A stretch of 64,000 bases of DNA from Halichondria panicea (lineage: Eukaryota; Porifera; Demospongiae; Suberitida; Halichondriidae): assembly GCF_963675165.1 (NCBI RefSeq), contig NC_087391.1:4452646-4516645 (forward strand), given 5' to 3'. The position numbers and the translations under genes are program-made. Shown here one piece after another: positions 48,257 through 59,413 of this stretch (position 1 is its first letter; every line of letters begins with the position of its first letter). Under the pieces are notes generated by a model, which did not search any database, was not told the origin of the DNA, and saw only the letters and a program-made list of their open reading frames with translations.

Positions 48257-51200
48257 TCATTGCATGTACACACTGTTTCACTTGCTGGGTATTTCAACAG
48301 TGTGTACGTACAATAGCTGACAATGTTTTCACCTTTAGCTTTTACTTCAACATACGCAAACGCACAGAATGATCTCTATGAGGCGTCACCCAAACCGGAT
48401 GAGTGTCATGACCTAGCCGTACATTCACCTCGTGAGACCAGCCCTGAGATGTCCCCAGAACCGTTAGAACGTGGACTCTCCCCCGATAATTTCTTCAGTT
48501 TCACAGCCGAAGATAATGTGAACATCTGGGGTGATGACTTCACGTCCATACTGAAGAGATCCACCATCAGAAAGCTGAGGTAAATTCAATCTAATACAGC
48601 TAAGAGTGTATTTCCTTAGTTTATGCACATATGAAGTAGTTACAGTTAGTGTAACATGACGAGGAGGTAACATATCCTTTTTTAGCATTAATTTTAGTAG
48701 CTTACGCAATAATTATGTATAGCGTGTCTCTTCACTCAAAATTCCAGAATGTGACTTGGCCATTGCTTTTTGTTTATGTACGTATTCTATCTCCTTCAGT
48801 CTGATCAGTGAGGAGCAAAAAGTGGCCATCCCAATTCAGGAAACTGACGGCACTGTGGAGAATATCGGAGTGGCTTTTGTAACAGCTGAGAGGACGTCCA
48901 AACTCCTCCCCAAAGGTGAGCACTTGTTGCTCTGTGTTTTGTCCAAAAATCGGGAAAATTCGATTCAATTACACTATGTAGATATGTTGTAATTATGGTA
49001 TCAAGACATTCTAATTTTCTACGGTCCCGCATGTAGCAATGTGATACTGGATCACTACGTACATGTATGGTAATTTAATTTTGCTCTCACAAACATGGTA
49101 AGCCTTTTGTGGGCACCGGGGATGCTTGAAGCCAACTAGTGCCTTTGTTGTCTCTTGGTTGCCTAAATGCTTATTATTCTTTATCGGGCATTTGGCCAAC
49201 TGATAATTAGGGCCTTCTAATTATTGCTTACAGTGAAACCTTCGATAAAACACCATAACTTGTCCTTTGCAAAAACTTTGTAGAAAGGTCAGTTTGTTTG
49301 TTTGTTTTTGTGGGAATATAAAATAAGGGACTGTCATCTGTCTGTAGAGAGGTAATTTGATACAATGTCTGTTTTGATTACTGGTGATTTCCCTGCCACA
49401 GTAGTTACCAGACTAGCTGAATTTGATTAACAATGACCCATCTGCAGATGTTGTTGGTGCGATGAGAGCTACTTCTCCCTCCCCACTCGACAGCTACCAG
49501 AAAAAGAAAATGGTTGGAAAGTCTACGTCTGCCTCTTCTTTAGTGGGGGACCTCAGACCTTGGAGTAGGACCGATGCAGCCTTCCTCGCCACGACAACGT
49601 CCTCCGTCCCGGTTCCACGCTCCTATCCCAACGATGCCGAATCATTGAACAAAGTAGTGCTGCTTGAGAGGCAGATTGAGGTGAGTGTCAGAGGGGACCG
49701 GGAGTGAGAAGTTTTAGGGGCAGGGTTTCATCTAGTGGGGGGGGGGCTGGGGTGAACCTTCCCCCTAAAATGCTCATCTTCCCCTCCAAAATGTTTGTAG
49801 AATAATGACATCATCACATTAGTACTGTCTATGATGTGCAATATGTAACTAGATCTACTGTGATGCACTAGCATGTAATAGGGGGTGTGGTCAACAAATG
49901 TGTGAGTGGCCAAACATTTTACTGCGTGCGTAAACCTTCCCCCCCAAACTTTTAATCCTAGATGAAACCCTGAGGGGGTATACAGTTAGTAATAGATTTA
50001 CTACTGTAAAGTGTACGTACTATAGCGTCATTCTAAGGCTACGTACGTAGACATCATTACGTAATGGTGTAATCGACTAAACTGTATTGCCTGTGATCGT
50101 GAACGCTAATGACTTTCATAGCGTGTGTTGACTAACTGGCCTACTTACGCTGTGTAGACTATACACCTAGCGTTACTCTCATTATAACCACACCCCTCTA
50201 CCCTCCACCTAGGAGTTGAAGGCGGCTTGTTGGAAGGCCCCGTCCATCCGAGATACCATCGACAGAATACTCATTGGAAGAGTAAGCTCACACATTATAT
50301 TATTAAGTCATATCAATCATTTATTATTATATAGTCCTTAACTTGCTACTGTAGTCGTAAAAACGAACTAGACTTGGTAATATGTGCGTGGAGTGGCACA
50401 AGTCCCCTGTTGGTTTATTGTGTTACTATAATGATACGCACAGATTAAGTGTAACCTTGTTTACGTCATAGTCGTACTGCCTGGAATGGTACAAGTCCCA
50501 GTTGGAGAAGAGAGCTCTGTTGGATGCTGCCATAGACAGTAACGATGGCAATTGCATCATCACCATTCTACTGTTTATCAAGAAGACTGTCAACCAACGT
50601 ACGTTCAGTGAAACCTGTTTCATTTTGTTATTATGGCTACCAAAATGAAGTGTGTATAAACCAACTGTATTGTTATCTACATGTAAGTTGAAACAACCAC
50701 TTCACTTTCAATTTGAGAAACCTACTTATTGACATTTCATTGTTTTGGAGGTGTTTTTCAAAGGCTTCACATACCCACTTGATACTTTGGTATGCATTTA
50801 AAGTGGATCTTATTATACGAATGTACACATGGTGTCCTTGTAGCGATTCTACTGGGCATGCTCAAGAAACGACCTGTTGCTATTCGTCACTACGCCAGCT
50901 TCTTGAAACAGCTAGGAGCCACTACTGAGTTGACTAACTTGTATAAGTGAGTACCTGTGTGCAGTGTATTGTAACCTTGCTTCTTTCTAGAACATTTACT
51001 TTACAATAGTTGCACAGTCAGTAGTGTTGATATCCCTCTAAGTTCTTTTTTTTGTCGTGAGTTTTAATATTCCTTTGCAGGAGATTGGAGGAGAATGAGC
51101 GGCTAGCGGTAAGTGCATTAGAGCATGCTGACAATTTACGTGTGATTATTATGTCACTGCTGGTATCCCCCTTCATCACAGGACATCAAACTGCAACAGT

Positions 51201-52448
51201 GTGAGGCGGAGATGAACCCGGCTGAGAGATATGCCAAACTCAGGGACTGTCACGCGTACGTTACGTGACTGTCGTGTATGCTGCAGTATTGCACACTAAG
51301 TATGTTCTAACCCATGACCTCATTTACCGCTATCAATTAATGGGGATAAGATTTATAGATCTTTGTAGTTCCCTAAGTGCAGTGTAGTGTACGTGTGCAT
51401 GTCTCATAGCAAGGTTATGTCACACTGAGCTCCAGTTGATTGACGAGAGTTCCCCATACAGCCATTTCTCTTCCACACCTGCGCTAAAGATAGACGCCAG
51501 ACATGTGGAAGACTACGCAAGACTTACCAACCAGCAGAGAATGATTGAGGTGTGTATTTGAGCGAGTATTGTCACATGATATTCATCATGTGATTGACAG
51601 GACATGGATGGACGTGGAAGCGCTGTAGTTCTTCGTGTCGGAACTGTACTGTTCAGATCCATGGTAACCACTCTTCTTTACTGCTGCAGGTATCACAGAA
51701 GCAAACCTGAAGTGAGTTTTAGTATTTAAACCCTGTGCAAGCATTCTACGTAGGTCAATTTAAATACTCCCCTTCCCCTCTATACACCATGGGGTGTAGA
51801 TTGTCATTTCCTAAGTTAATCCTCCCACTGTATTCATGCATGTATACACATAGTCTATGTTCCCAAAGTCTACGTTCCCAAACCGATTTTTCTTTAATAG
51901 AACAGTTAGCGACCTAGCGTTATTCTAGAGACAACTTGGCTTGCGGACGAGGCTAGTCTAACAGTTTATTCGTCATCTTATTACTTTGTCTCCCATTCCC
52001 CATGCACCACCACCCCTGACCTCAGACCAACACAGCCAGCCCGGTGGCCCTCCGACGTCAGTTTAACATTCCTGAGAAGCAATACTTCCAGATGTATCTA
52101 CTGGCGCTGTGCGTAGACGAGGACTGGCGTTCGATTGAGGATCTGGTGACTACTAAGGGCTTTATGGGCATGGGCAAGAAGAAGAAAAGTCCAATTGGGT
52201 TTGAGAGAATCGTCAAAACTATCGCTAGAAAGAGTCTCAAGCCACCAATACAGGTCAGTGCATGACTGCGTATGATTATTGTAAAGGGAGGGTTACCTGG
52301 AAAATGTCATTGTTTTGGTGTCATCTTATAAAAACATTAATAGAAACTTGTACTACATTATGAGCTCATGCGCACTACTCCCCCCCCCCACACACAGCAC
52401 TCTCTCACCCACGCCACACACACTACTCCCCCCCCCTGCCACAAACAG

Positions 52449-52486
<38 letters not shown>

Positions 52487-53159
52487 TCACACACACTACT
52501 CTCACTCCACACACACCACTCTCTCACCCACTCCACACACACCACTCTCTCTCTCACTCCACACACACCACTCTCTCACCCACTCCACACACACCACTCT
52601 CTCTCTCACCCCACACTCACCACTCTCTCACCACTCCACACACCACTCTCTCACCCACTCCACACACACCACTCTCTCACCACTCCACACACCACTCTCT
52701 CACCCACTCCACACACACCACTCTCTCACTCACTCCACACTCACCACTCGCTCACCCACTCCACACACACTACTCCCCCCTCACACACACACCACTCTCT
52801 CACTCCACACACACACCACTCTCTCACCCACTCCACACACACCACTCTCTCACCCACTCCACACACACCACTCTCTCACTTACTCCAGATCCTCACAAAG
52901 TACTTGACGGAGGTGGATGACATTGAGCTGCGTCTACAGCTGGCTACTGAGGTGGGCGTGTTCGACGTGGGTCTTGATTGCCTCAAGGCGCTGAAGGACA
53001 AAGAGAAATTGAGGAGCTATATCAACTGCATACCCACCAACAAACACTGGGACTACAGACCGAAGATAGATGCATTGCTAGCCAACTCAGTGAGTTCTGT
53101 AGATGATACTGTTCAGCACTTATTTATTATCTTTCCCTCAGCAAATCAAATGGAGATAG
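47830..53159 (+). CDS. VIPAS39: VPS33B-interacting protein (SPE-39/VIPAS39), 14 exons
   Basis: Exons 47830-47952, 48368-48579, 48800-48915, 49448-49680, 50213-50281, 50472-50598, 50844-50946, 51081-51108, 51182-51255, 51414-51549, 51601-51711, 52026-52253, 52889-53089, 53142-53159 keep phase and give 592 aa (human 493). The C-terminal half is the VPS16-like helical domain with family landmarks DSNDGNCIITILLFIKKT, RPVAIRHYASFLKQLG, SPIGFERIV and the terminal QIKWR. The N-terminal third is Ser-rich and disordered, as in relatives, and longer than in vertebrates. VIPAS39 pairs with VPS33B in the CHEVI complex, which acts in late-endosome and apical-membrane trafficking. The exact start is uncertain because an upstream in-frame stretch begins at a possible acceptor. 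Confidence 0.88.
48221..48254. repeat. CA microsatellite in VIPAS39 intron 1
   Basis: Uninterrupted (CA)n of about 16 units, not adjacent to a splice site. Confidence 0.9.
49721..49972. mobile_element. MITE with CAGGGTTTCATCTAG termini
   Basis: The left end CAGGGTTTCATCTAG and right end CTAGATGAAACCCTG are perfect 15-bp inverted repeats around G-rich and C-rich inner arms. In VIPAS39 intron 4; a truncated relative is at 13532-13620. Confidence 0.85.
52375..52880. repeat. CT run and 28-bp-class minisatellite filling VIPAS39 intron 12
   Basis: A (CT)n run at about 52451-52482 is followed by tandem units built from CACTCTCTCACCCACTCC and ACACACACC. Pyrimidine- and CA-rich on the coding strand, it runs up to the acceptor of exon 13. 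Open frames across it are artefacts. Confidence 0.9.
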
Positions 53160-55051
53160 TGAACAAGATAAGACTTTTATAAGCTGCTGACAATTTGTTT
53201 TTTACTCTGTATAAGATTTCTACATTAAAGTCAATTGTTGTGTTAACGATCTTTACCAAATCAAAATTTTAATTGATTGTTGCATGCAGAGTGTATCACC
53301 AACTAGCCTCCTTCACCGGCCTTCATAGAAAAGAAGAACCCTAACCACTTCCCTATAGCTAAGTGAAGTGGGAAGTGCGGCCTGGGATCGAGGCTATAAT
53401 CACCAACCAGAGATTATGTGCAGGCCAGCTACGCAACATGTATATATATACACTTCCCCAAGTTTAAATTAAAAGCTCCATAATTAAGGTACACTAATAA
53501 ATCAACTTTTTCATGATCAATGTACACATGCATGTTGTATTATTGTGGACATACAATATACCACCACGTCACGTATAATATAATTACACTCTGTTAACAA
53601 CCACCTCCGGTCCGATAAAGGCCAGCTGTTATATAACGGCCAGGCACCCAGGTCCCAAATGAACAGTTTGTGTACAAAACAACCTCTCAACAAAATGGTT
53701 TCATTGTATAATGTGTATATATAGCACATTCATAGTTAGTTAGCATTAGTTATAGCACTGTGACCCAATTGCAACATTTCCCCCTCCAACATGGTATACA
53801 TCACATCATAATTATTAATATCAGCAACACTTGTTGATAAAAATGATCAAAAAACAAGCTAGCTAGTATTCATGTTTTTATTTTTGATGATATTGGTCAT
53901 GAAAGTGGTTTGTTTTAACCAATGCATGCAACATGATAGTAACCGGGGCAACAATGTTATAGCTATATAGAACTCACATGGTAAGCTAGGTTTTTTTGTA
54001 TATGCTTGACAATCGCACCTACCTACCTAATATAACCCTTACTGGATTTAGCCCTTAACTTTAAACTCCATACACTAAATGACAGACACTCTCCCCTTAA
54101 GAATAATTGTATAGTGCATTTCTTTGCTGGGATCTTATGAAACACACATTGTTAATCTAGTGAGATAATTATAGATCCACATGCACATGTATGTAAACAC
54201 TAGAGTCATCCATGCGGATTGCAATATGGAAACCATACCTGGCCATGTGGATCAGCCAGCTGGTGTTGATGAACTAGTACACAAGGGAGGTCCTCTGACA
54301 CTACACACTAAACATTTTATACAAGAGATACACAACTATTATGCAATTTTTACTTCACCACAACACTATAAAAGAATCTATTGTGTAATCAACAGATAAA
54401 TCAAGTACATTTTTAATGTACAAAAAATTAATGTTCACCCACAACAGATAAGCTTTCAAGAATTCACTCAATGCAGGACATCAAAGCCATTATGTACTAA
54501 CACCTAGTTCTCTGAGACCAAACAGACAGCCCCATCTGAGTGAATTGTCCAACCCCTTCACTTTGACACCTACCACTTAATGGGACCTGAGACTATCCTG
54601 GGTCAACCCCTGGCTGCCAGGCTAACAATGGGTGGGTAAAAAGCCCAAAAATATTCTCAGCCAGAAAAGCCACAAAAACCATGGATCCTATGGGTCATTA
54701 CTATTATTCATTATTCAGTAGATCTGATCTACATGTAAAATTGGGGGGGGGGAAAGTGGCCACCAAGGCCCCAGTAGAGTACTAAATAATGGGAGGGCCA
54801 TTGGGGCCCTGGCTCCACTGTGAATTCCTGAATGCCAATTAAGTTGCAATTGACCAGGAATGCATGAATTCATGCAGCACTCCTGCTGAGTTGACTAATC
54901 CCCAGCAGTTAGGAGAAAGAGGCTGATTGTTATGAATATCATTTAATACCGACTCCATAATCATTTGTCATGAATATCCTTACCAAAACTATTAAAGAGT
55001 AACTGCACTGACTCGAACTCCAAAGCAGCATCCATATCCAAAATTGTGAAG
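53160..55051. other. Intergenic interval without recognised genes
   Basis: Between VIPAS39 and the TGF-beta ligand. It holds the inverted-repeat element at 53304-53396 and a poly-G run near 54744. I see no convincing exon or RNA gene; the ligand's promoter is expected near 55000. Confidence 0.45.
53304..53396. mobile_element. Small foldback element related to 2290-2353
   Basis: Left TAGCCTCCTTCACCGGCCTTC and right GCGGCCTGGGATCGAGGCTA are imperfect inverted repeats, with an inner pair CCACTTCCC/GGGAAGTG. The right arm matches the arm at 2324-2343. Confidence 0.6.
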
Positions 55052-56368
55052 ATGAGAGTGTTTGGAAGCTTGCAGTTGTTCTTTGCTGTCGGGGCACTCA
55101 TACAAATGCAGCTTTGTTGCAGTGAAGGCAGGGAAATTGAAACTGGCAAAAACGATGTTGCTCTTGGATACCTGGCCAAACTCAGAGAGGAGATAGCTGA
55201 CAATGAAGGATCACCCAAAGATTTGAACACTGCACCAACTACCATTCATTGTTTGCAAGAAAAAGGTTAGTTTTGTGTGTTACTGCTCATCATATTTTTA
55301 TTGCAATTTTGCTTGTTTGCAATGCACACCAATAATCTTCTTTCCATTCTTTATTCTCCTACAGCTGTTGTGGACAACGAGTTCAGGCCAAAGCAAGCTA
55401 GAGACGAGGGAACTGAATGTGGAGCGAATGGAACGTTTATTTTTGACTGGGAGGCTGTTGCCAACACTACGTCTATAGCTCTGAACAAGTCCATCCTCCG
55501 ACCATACATGCAAGTTGTCAGCCAGTTGTTCAGAGACACCAATGTTATTCCAGTCAACATCAGTATTTCGCTGCAATTATTCTACAAGAATATGACAATG
55601 GGCAGTGATTCTGCTGTCGATGCCTTGTTCCGCTTGGTTAAAACCGTCAATGTAACGAGCGAATCGGATGGATGGATAGAACTCGACATAACATCGTCTA
55701 TCCTGTCAATGTGGTCGCCAACCTGTAAGCAGTCGCCCATTATTCAAGTCACATGGAAAATGGAAGTCGATTGTGTCAGTCACATGAACATTCCAATCCA
55801 ATTTGTTAATCCAGCTGAAGTGGAGCTTAATAATACCCTCCTCCGCGAGCAATGTAATGATTTACAGCCACTACTGCTTGTGTACTTCGATGATGGGGAT
55901 CTAAAGCAGGTGATAATGGGCCGAGAAAAGTTGATAAAAGAAGAGGAAAAAATTGATAACCGTGATAGAAATGACGCTGAAAGTCCGTTGTCGAATCGTC
56001 GTAAAAAGAGACATAATAACATAGGATGTCGGGTGGTGGATTACATGGTTGACTTCATCGATATTTACATGCCTTATATGGTAACTCCTGCTAGGCTTAA
56101 TATTCGGAGATGCACTGGTAGTTGTAATGAATACTACATTGTGAGTGCGCGTGCAACGAATCACTCTTCCATACTTACAGCTGCAAAATATTACAATGAT
56201 CACAGGTACTTTCAAAGGAGTGACTCCATCATGTATAACGAGCAACATAGTTGGCCGTGTTGTGCTGCAATTGGGTATCGATCAATCTATGTCACGATAC
56301 GGTATAATGGTAGCTACAAATTGATTTTGTATCGTGATGGAGTTGTTACTAAGTGTGGTTGTAGGTGA
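55052..56368 (+). CDS. Divergent TGF-beta superfamily ligand
   Basis: Two exons, 55052-55265 and 55365-56368 (phase 1), give 405 aa. The start ATG is followed by a signal peptide (LQLFFAVGALIQMQLCC). Residues about 30-280 are the prodomain. RRKKR at 283-287 is a furin-type site that would release a 118-residue mature domain. That domain has the seven-cysteine pattern: one Cys in NIGCRVVDY, RRCTGSC, WPCC, and the terminal KCGCR. It lacks the usual WxxW after the first cysteine, where it reads FIDIYMPYMVTPARLN. Secreted dimeric morphogens of this family signal through serine/threonine-kinase receptors and SMADs. Assignment to BMP, activin or TGF-beta branch is not possible from sequence alone. 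Confidence 0.88.
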
Positions 56369-56869
56369 TTTCCCACTCGATTGAACTCATTGCTTGAAAA
56401 TTTTCTATTTGATTTACTCCATTTTTGAATACAATGTTTACACAGTGTTGTGTTGTTTACTATTCCGACATTTTTCATTTTCCAATATTTTTTCCTATCA
56501 TTTATTGCGATTAAATATTAGTTACTTGAAAGTATATTGTTGTCAAGTTTGGATTCTAGTTACACAAGTGCATCATAACCGTGCTGCAGGATGAGGGGAG
56601 ATTGAGGGCGGGCCCTCGGAGCTTTCTTTCCAGTGGATCAATAATGATTTCCCTGGCCAATCCTACACATAATTATATAGCAAAATTTTTTTTCTAGTCG
56701 TTATAAAAGATTATAAATTTTTTGGTAACGGTCAACAGGGAGTCACTCCGGTCCTTGACTGCAGTGAGTGGCTAGATATGTATGGCATTCCTATTTATGG
56801 TGAGATCAATAATCAGTATAAACAATTTTTCAAAGTAGTTCAGTACCTGCAATATAATTGGTATACACA

Positions 56870-57979
56870 TTAAACTATTCTATTTTCACACAAAACGAGT
56901 GTATTCCAGTACTTGCAATACACATACACAGGTGTCAATGTTTCTAATAGCTCAATGCACTTAGGGTATGTAATCGTTTCTTCCTTTCTTCTTCCCAGCT
57001 GTCCATATCCATTCCACCCCCATCCGTACACCACCCCACGATCACTCAGGGCAACAGAATGCTTGGATCCACAGCTGATACAGACAATATTCACATCTTC
57101 CTTCTCAAACTCAACCAGCGTTGGCATGGGGACAGTGACAGTGGACTCTGAGTGCCCCAGCTGCTTGTGTTGGTTCCAACCCCAAGAATACACGTCTCCA
57201 ATCTCAGACAACGCCAAACAATGCCAATGTCCACAGCTAATGTCTTTAATAGCCAAGCCATCCAGTGCAGCCACAAGTGAGGGCTGTGTTCTTGTCTCTA
57301 TGTCTCCTTGTCCAAGCTGGCCTCGTGAGTTCAGACCCATAGAGAAGAGAGAACCGATCGAAGAGAGTAGGAGAACGTGATCCGTGCCACAAGATACTTT
57401 AATGATGGGGATACTACTCGTGAGCAGTTGATGGCCAATCGATATGGTCTCTTTAGCTGCTGCATCATTTGTTAGGGGAGAGATGGTACAAGAATGGAAT
57501 TGTTTGTTTTTCAGTAGTGCATATAACGTTCCGTCTTCAAGCGTTGAGAAATTAGGTATACCTGACATCGACAACTCCTGTTCACTCACAAACATTGTTT
57601 CTTTGTCTTGTGGATCTTTAGTTGCTAATAAAACCTTCGAATCAGTGTTCAATATCATCTTGCAGCCAACTTCTTTGATCTCTGAAATATTATACTTCGT
57701 CAACTTGGAGCTAGCCAGTACCGTCTTCCACCTCCCAGTTGTAAGTACTACATCGTCCTTGAGTGACTCTCCTGTTATGTGCAATGAATCCCATGTGCAG
57801 CTGATCTTCAACTCTGGTCTGGTCGGAGTTCGAGTGGAGAGGGTCAACAGTGGCAGTGGGGTGGAAACAGACAGAGAACATACATCTTGGTTGTCTGGCT
57901 CAGAGTGAGGCCCCAGTTGTTCACAACCATTGAAGCCCAATCCAAGAAGCACCCACTTAGCAATTGTTTCTTCCATCAT
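56870..57979 (-). CDS. RCCD1: RCC1 domain-containing protein 1-like
   Basis: Intronless, 369 aa. The C-terminal half carries RCC1 blades: GSLFSMGLNSRGQLGQGD, ISCGHWHCLALSEIGDVYSWGWNQHKQLGH, ISCGSKHSVALSDRGVVYGWGWNGYGQLG. The N-terminal 180 residues are divergent, starting WVLLGLGFNGCEQLG, a degenerate first blade. Length and the GWNxxxQL/GWGxxGQLG layout match RCCD1 (human 376 aa), a partner of the histone demethylase KDM8 in mitosis and chromatin control. The gene ends convergently with the TGF-beta ligand (0.5 kb) and starts 211 bp from the stop of the reductase gene upstream of it. Confidence 0.8.
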   Translation of the reverse strand: MMEETIAKWVLLGLGFNGCEQLGPHSEPDNQDVCSLSVSTPLPLLTLSTRTPTRPELKISCTWDSLHITGESLKDDVVLTTGRWKTVLASSKLTKYNISEIKEVGCKMILNTDSKVLLATKDPQDKETMFVSEQELSMSGIPNFSTLEDGTLYALLKNKQFHSCTISPLTNDAAAKETISIGHQLLTSSIPIIKVSCGTDHVLLLSSIGSLFSMGLNSRGQLGQGDIETRTQPSLVAALDGLAIKDISCGHWHCLALSEIGDVYSWGWNQHKQLGHSESTVTVPMPTLVEFEKEDVNIVCISCGSKHSVALSDRGVVYGWGWNGYGQLGRRKEETITYPKCIELLETLTPVYVYCKYWNTLVLCENRIV

Positions 57980-58190
57980 CCTTCAATAATTAATTATGTC
58001 ACATGGTCTTACATCCCACCTAAAAGAGGGGTGGGGCTGGTCTGCAGAGCTTACATGTGAATTCATTTTTCTACATACAGCAGAGATCAAATTTTGTTCA
58101 TTTCAAATTTTGTTCATTAACACAATCACAAAAACACATAAGGACCCAGTAAAGCAACAGCTGGTCACATACTGTCAGACTATACATTAA

Positions 58191-59171
58191 TTAGCTAGAC
58201 TTGACTTCGTTCACCATCTCCTGTCCTTTTAGAGCGGCCCAAATATTGTTAATGGTCATCTGTACCATCCCTGCTCGTGTGTGTAGGGTAGCACTGCCAG
58301 TGTGAGGTGTGAGTGTGACGTTGTGGAGTGTGAGGAGGGGGTGGTCTCGTGGTAGGGGCTCCGGGTCCGTCACATCCAATCCAGCACCTGCTATAGTTCC
58401 ATCCCTCAGAGCAGCAACCAGGGCGTCTTGATCGACCAATTTCCCACGAGCAATGTTCACAAAGATACTAGACCTTTTCATGACTTTGAATTGGGGGCTG
58501 CTCATCATATGGTGGGTTTCAGGGGTGGATGGTGCTAACAACACTACATAGTCAGACTGACAGAGCAAGTCATCCAAGTTAGGAGTGTATGTTGCATTCA
58601 ATGATTCTTCAATCTCCTTACTATACTTGCTCCTATTGTAGTAGAGTAGCTTCATGTCAAACCCCATTGCTCGTTTTGCAAACTCCAGTCCAATCCGTCC
58701 CATTCCGATAATCCCAAGTGTGGTTCCACTGACCTGGAATCCAAAACTGTTCAACTCAAAATGTTCAGTGCTCGGATCTCTCGAGATCTTGTCCCCGTCA
58801 ACCACCCGTCTAGCCGCAGCCAATAGCAACGCCCACCCCATGTCAGCCGTAGCAGCATTGAGGACGTTTGGTGTGTAACCAACACGAATGCCTCGTTCGA
58901 AACAAGCCTTCACATCAACGTGCTCATAACCAACGGCACAGTTGCCAACAACCTTCAGATTGGGAAATGAGGCAATCAACTCTACTCGAACAGGGGGAGC
59001 CACAAAACAGAAAATGGCTGATATTTTGTCTCTGTATTCTTCCACTTGAGCTGGCTGCACCATGTTAAAGTTGTCTTCTAGGAGCCTCTGCAGCTCAGGA
59101 TGCATAATGGAGTGCTGGTAGACAAACGGCTTGTCAGGAGAGAAACTGTTCATGCTGTTGGAGGCCATCAC
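58191..59171 (-). CDS. Glyoxylate/hydroxypyruvate reductase-like D-2-hydroxyacid dehydrogenase
   Basis: Intronless, 326 aa (human GRHPR 328). The nucleotide-binding motif GIIGMGRIG is at about 153-161, the substrate Arg in NIARGKLVDQ (R242), the Glu of the relay in LDVTDPEPLP (E271) and the catalytic His in TPHTGSAT (H290); all three catalytic residues are present. YNRS after the second strand, with Asn-Arg rather than an acidic residue, suits NADPH. The enzyme should reduce glyoxylate or hydroxypyruvate to glycolate or D-glycerate in cytosol or peroxisome; no targeting signal is clear. Paralogous reductases of this family are hard to separate without a tree. Confidence 0.85.
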   Translation of the reverse strand: MMASNSMNSFSPDKPFVYQHSIMHPELQRLLEDNFNMVQPAQVEEYRDKISAIFCFVAPPVRVELIASFPNLKVVGNCAVGYEHVDVKACFERGIRVGYTPNVLNAATADMGWALLLAAARRVVDGDKISRDPSTEHFELNSFGFQVSGTTLGIIGMGRIGLEFAKRAMGFDMKLLYYNRSKYSKEIEESLNATYTPNLDDLLCQSDYVVLLAPSTPETHHMMSSPQFKVMKRSSIFVNIARGKLVDQDALVAALRDGTIAGAGLDVTDPEPLPRDHPLLTLHNVTLTPHTGSATLHTRAGMVQMTINNIWAALKGQEMVNEVKSS

Positions 59172-59413
59172 AGATCACAGATCACAGATCACATATACAT
59201 GAGGGCGTTTAGTAGTCCAGGCCTTCTAAGGTGGTTTGGGGAGGGCGTGGCAAGACTAGGTAGTGGTGAAGATCTAGGCTATGATAATTGAATGCATGTA
59301 GCTTTTGTACAATATAAATCCAGCCAACAACAACAATTAGGACAGTCGGAACCATTCATCAACACAAAAATAAAGGATGGAATAAAAACACATTAATATT
59401 TATTGGCAGAAAG

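Noticed and set aside
52315-52920. Two overlapping 180-200 residue frames rich in His, Thr, Ser and Leu
   Set aside because: They translate the minisatellite in VIPAS39 intron 12; the true exon begins at 52889.
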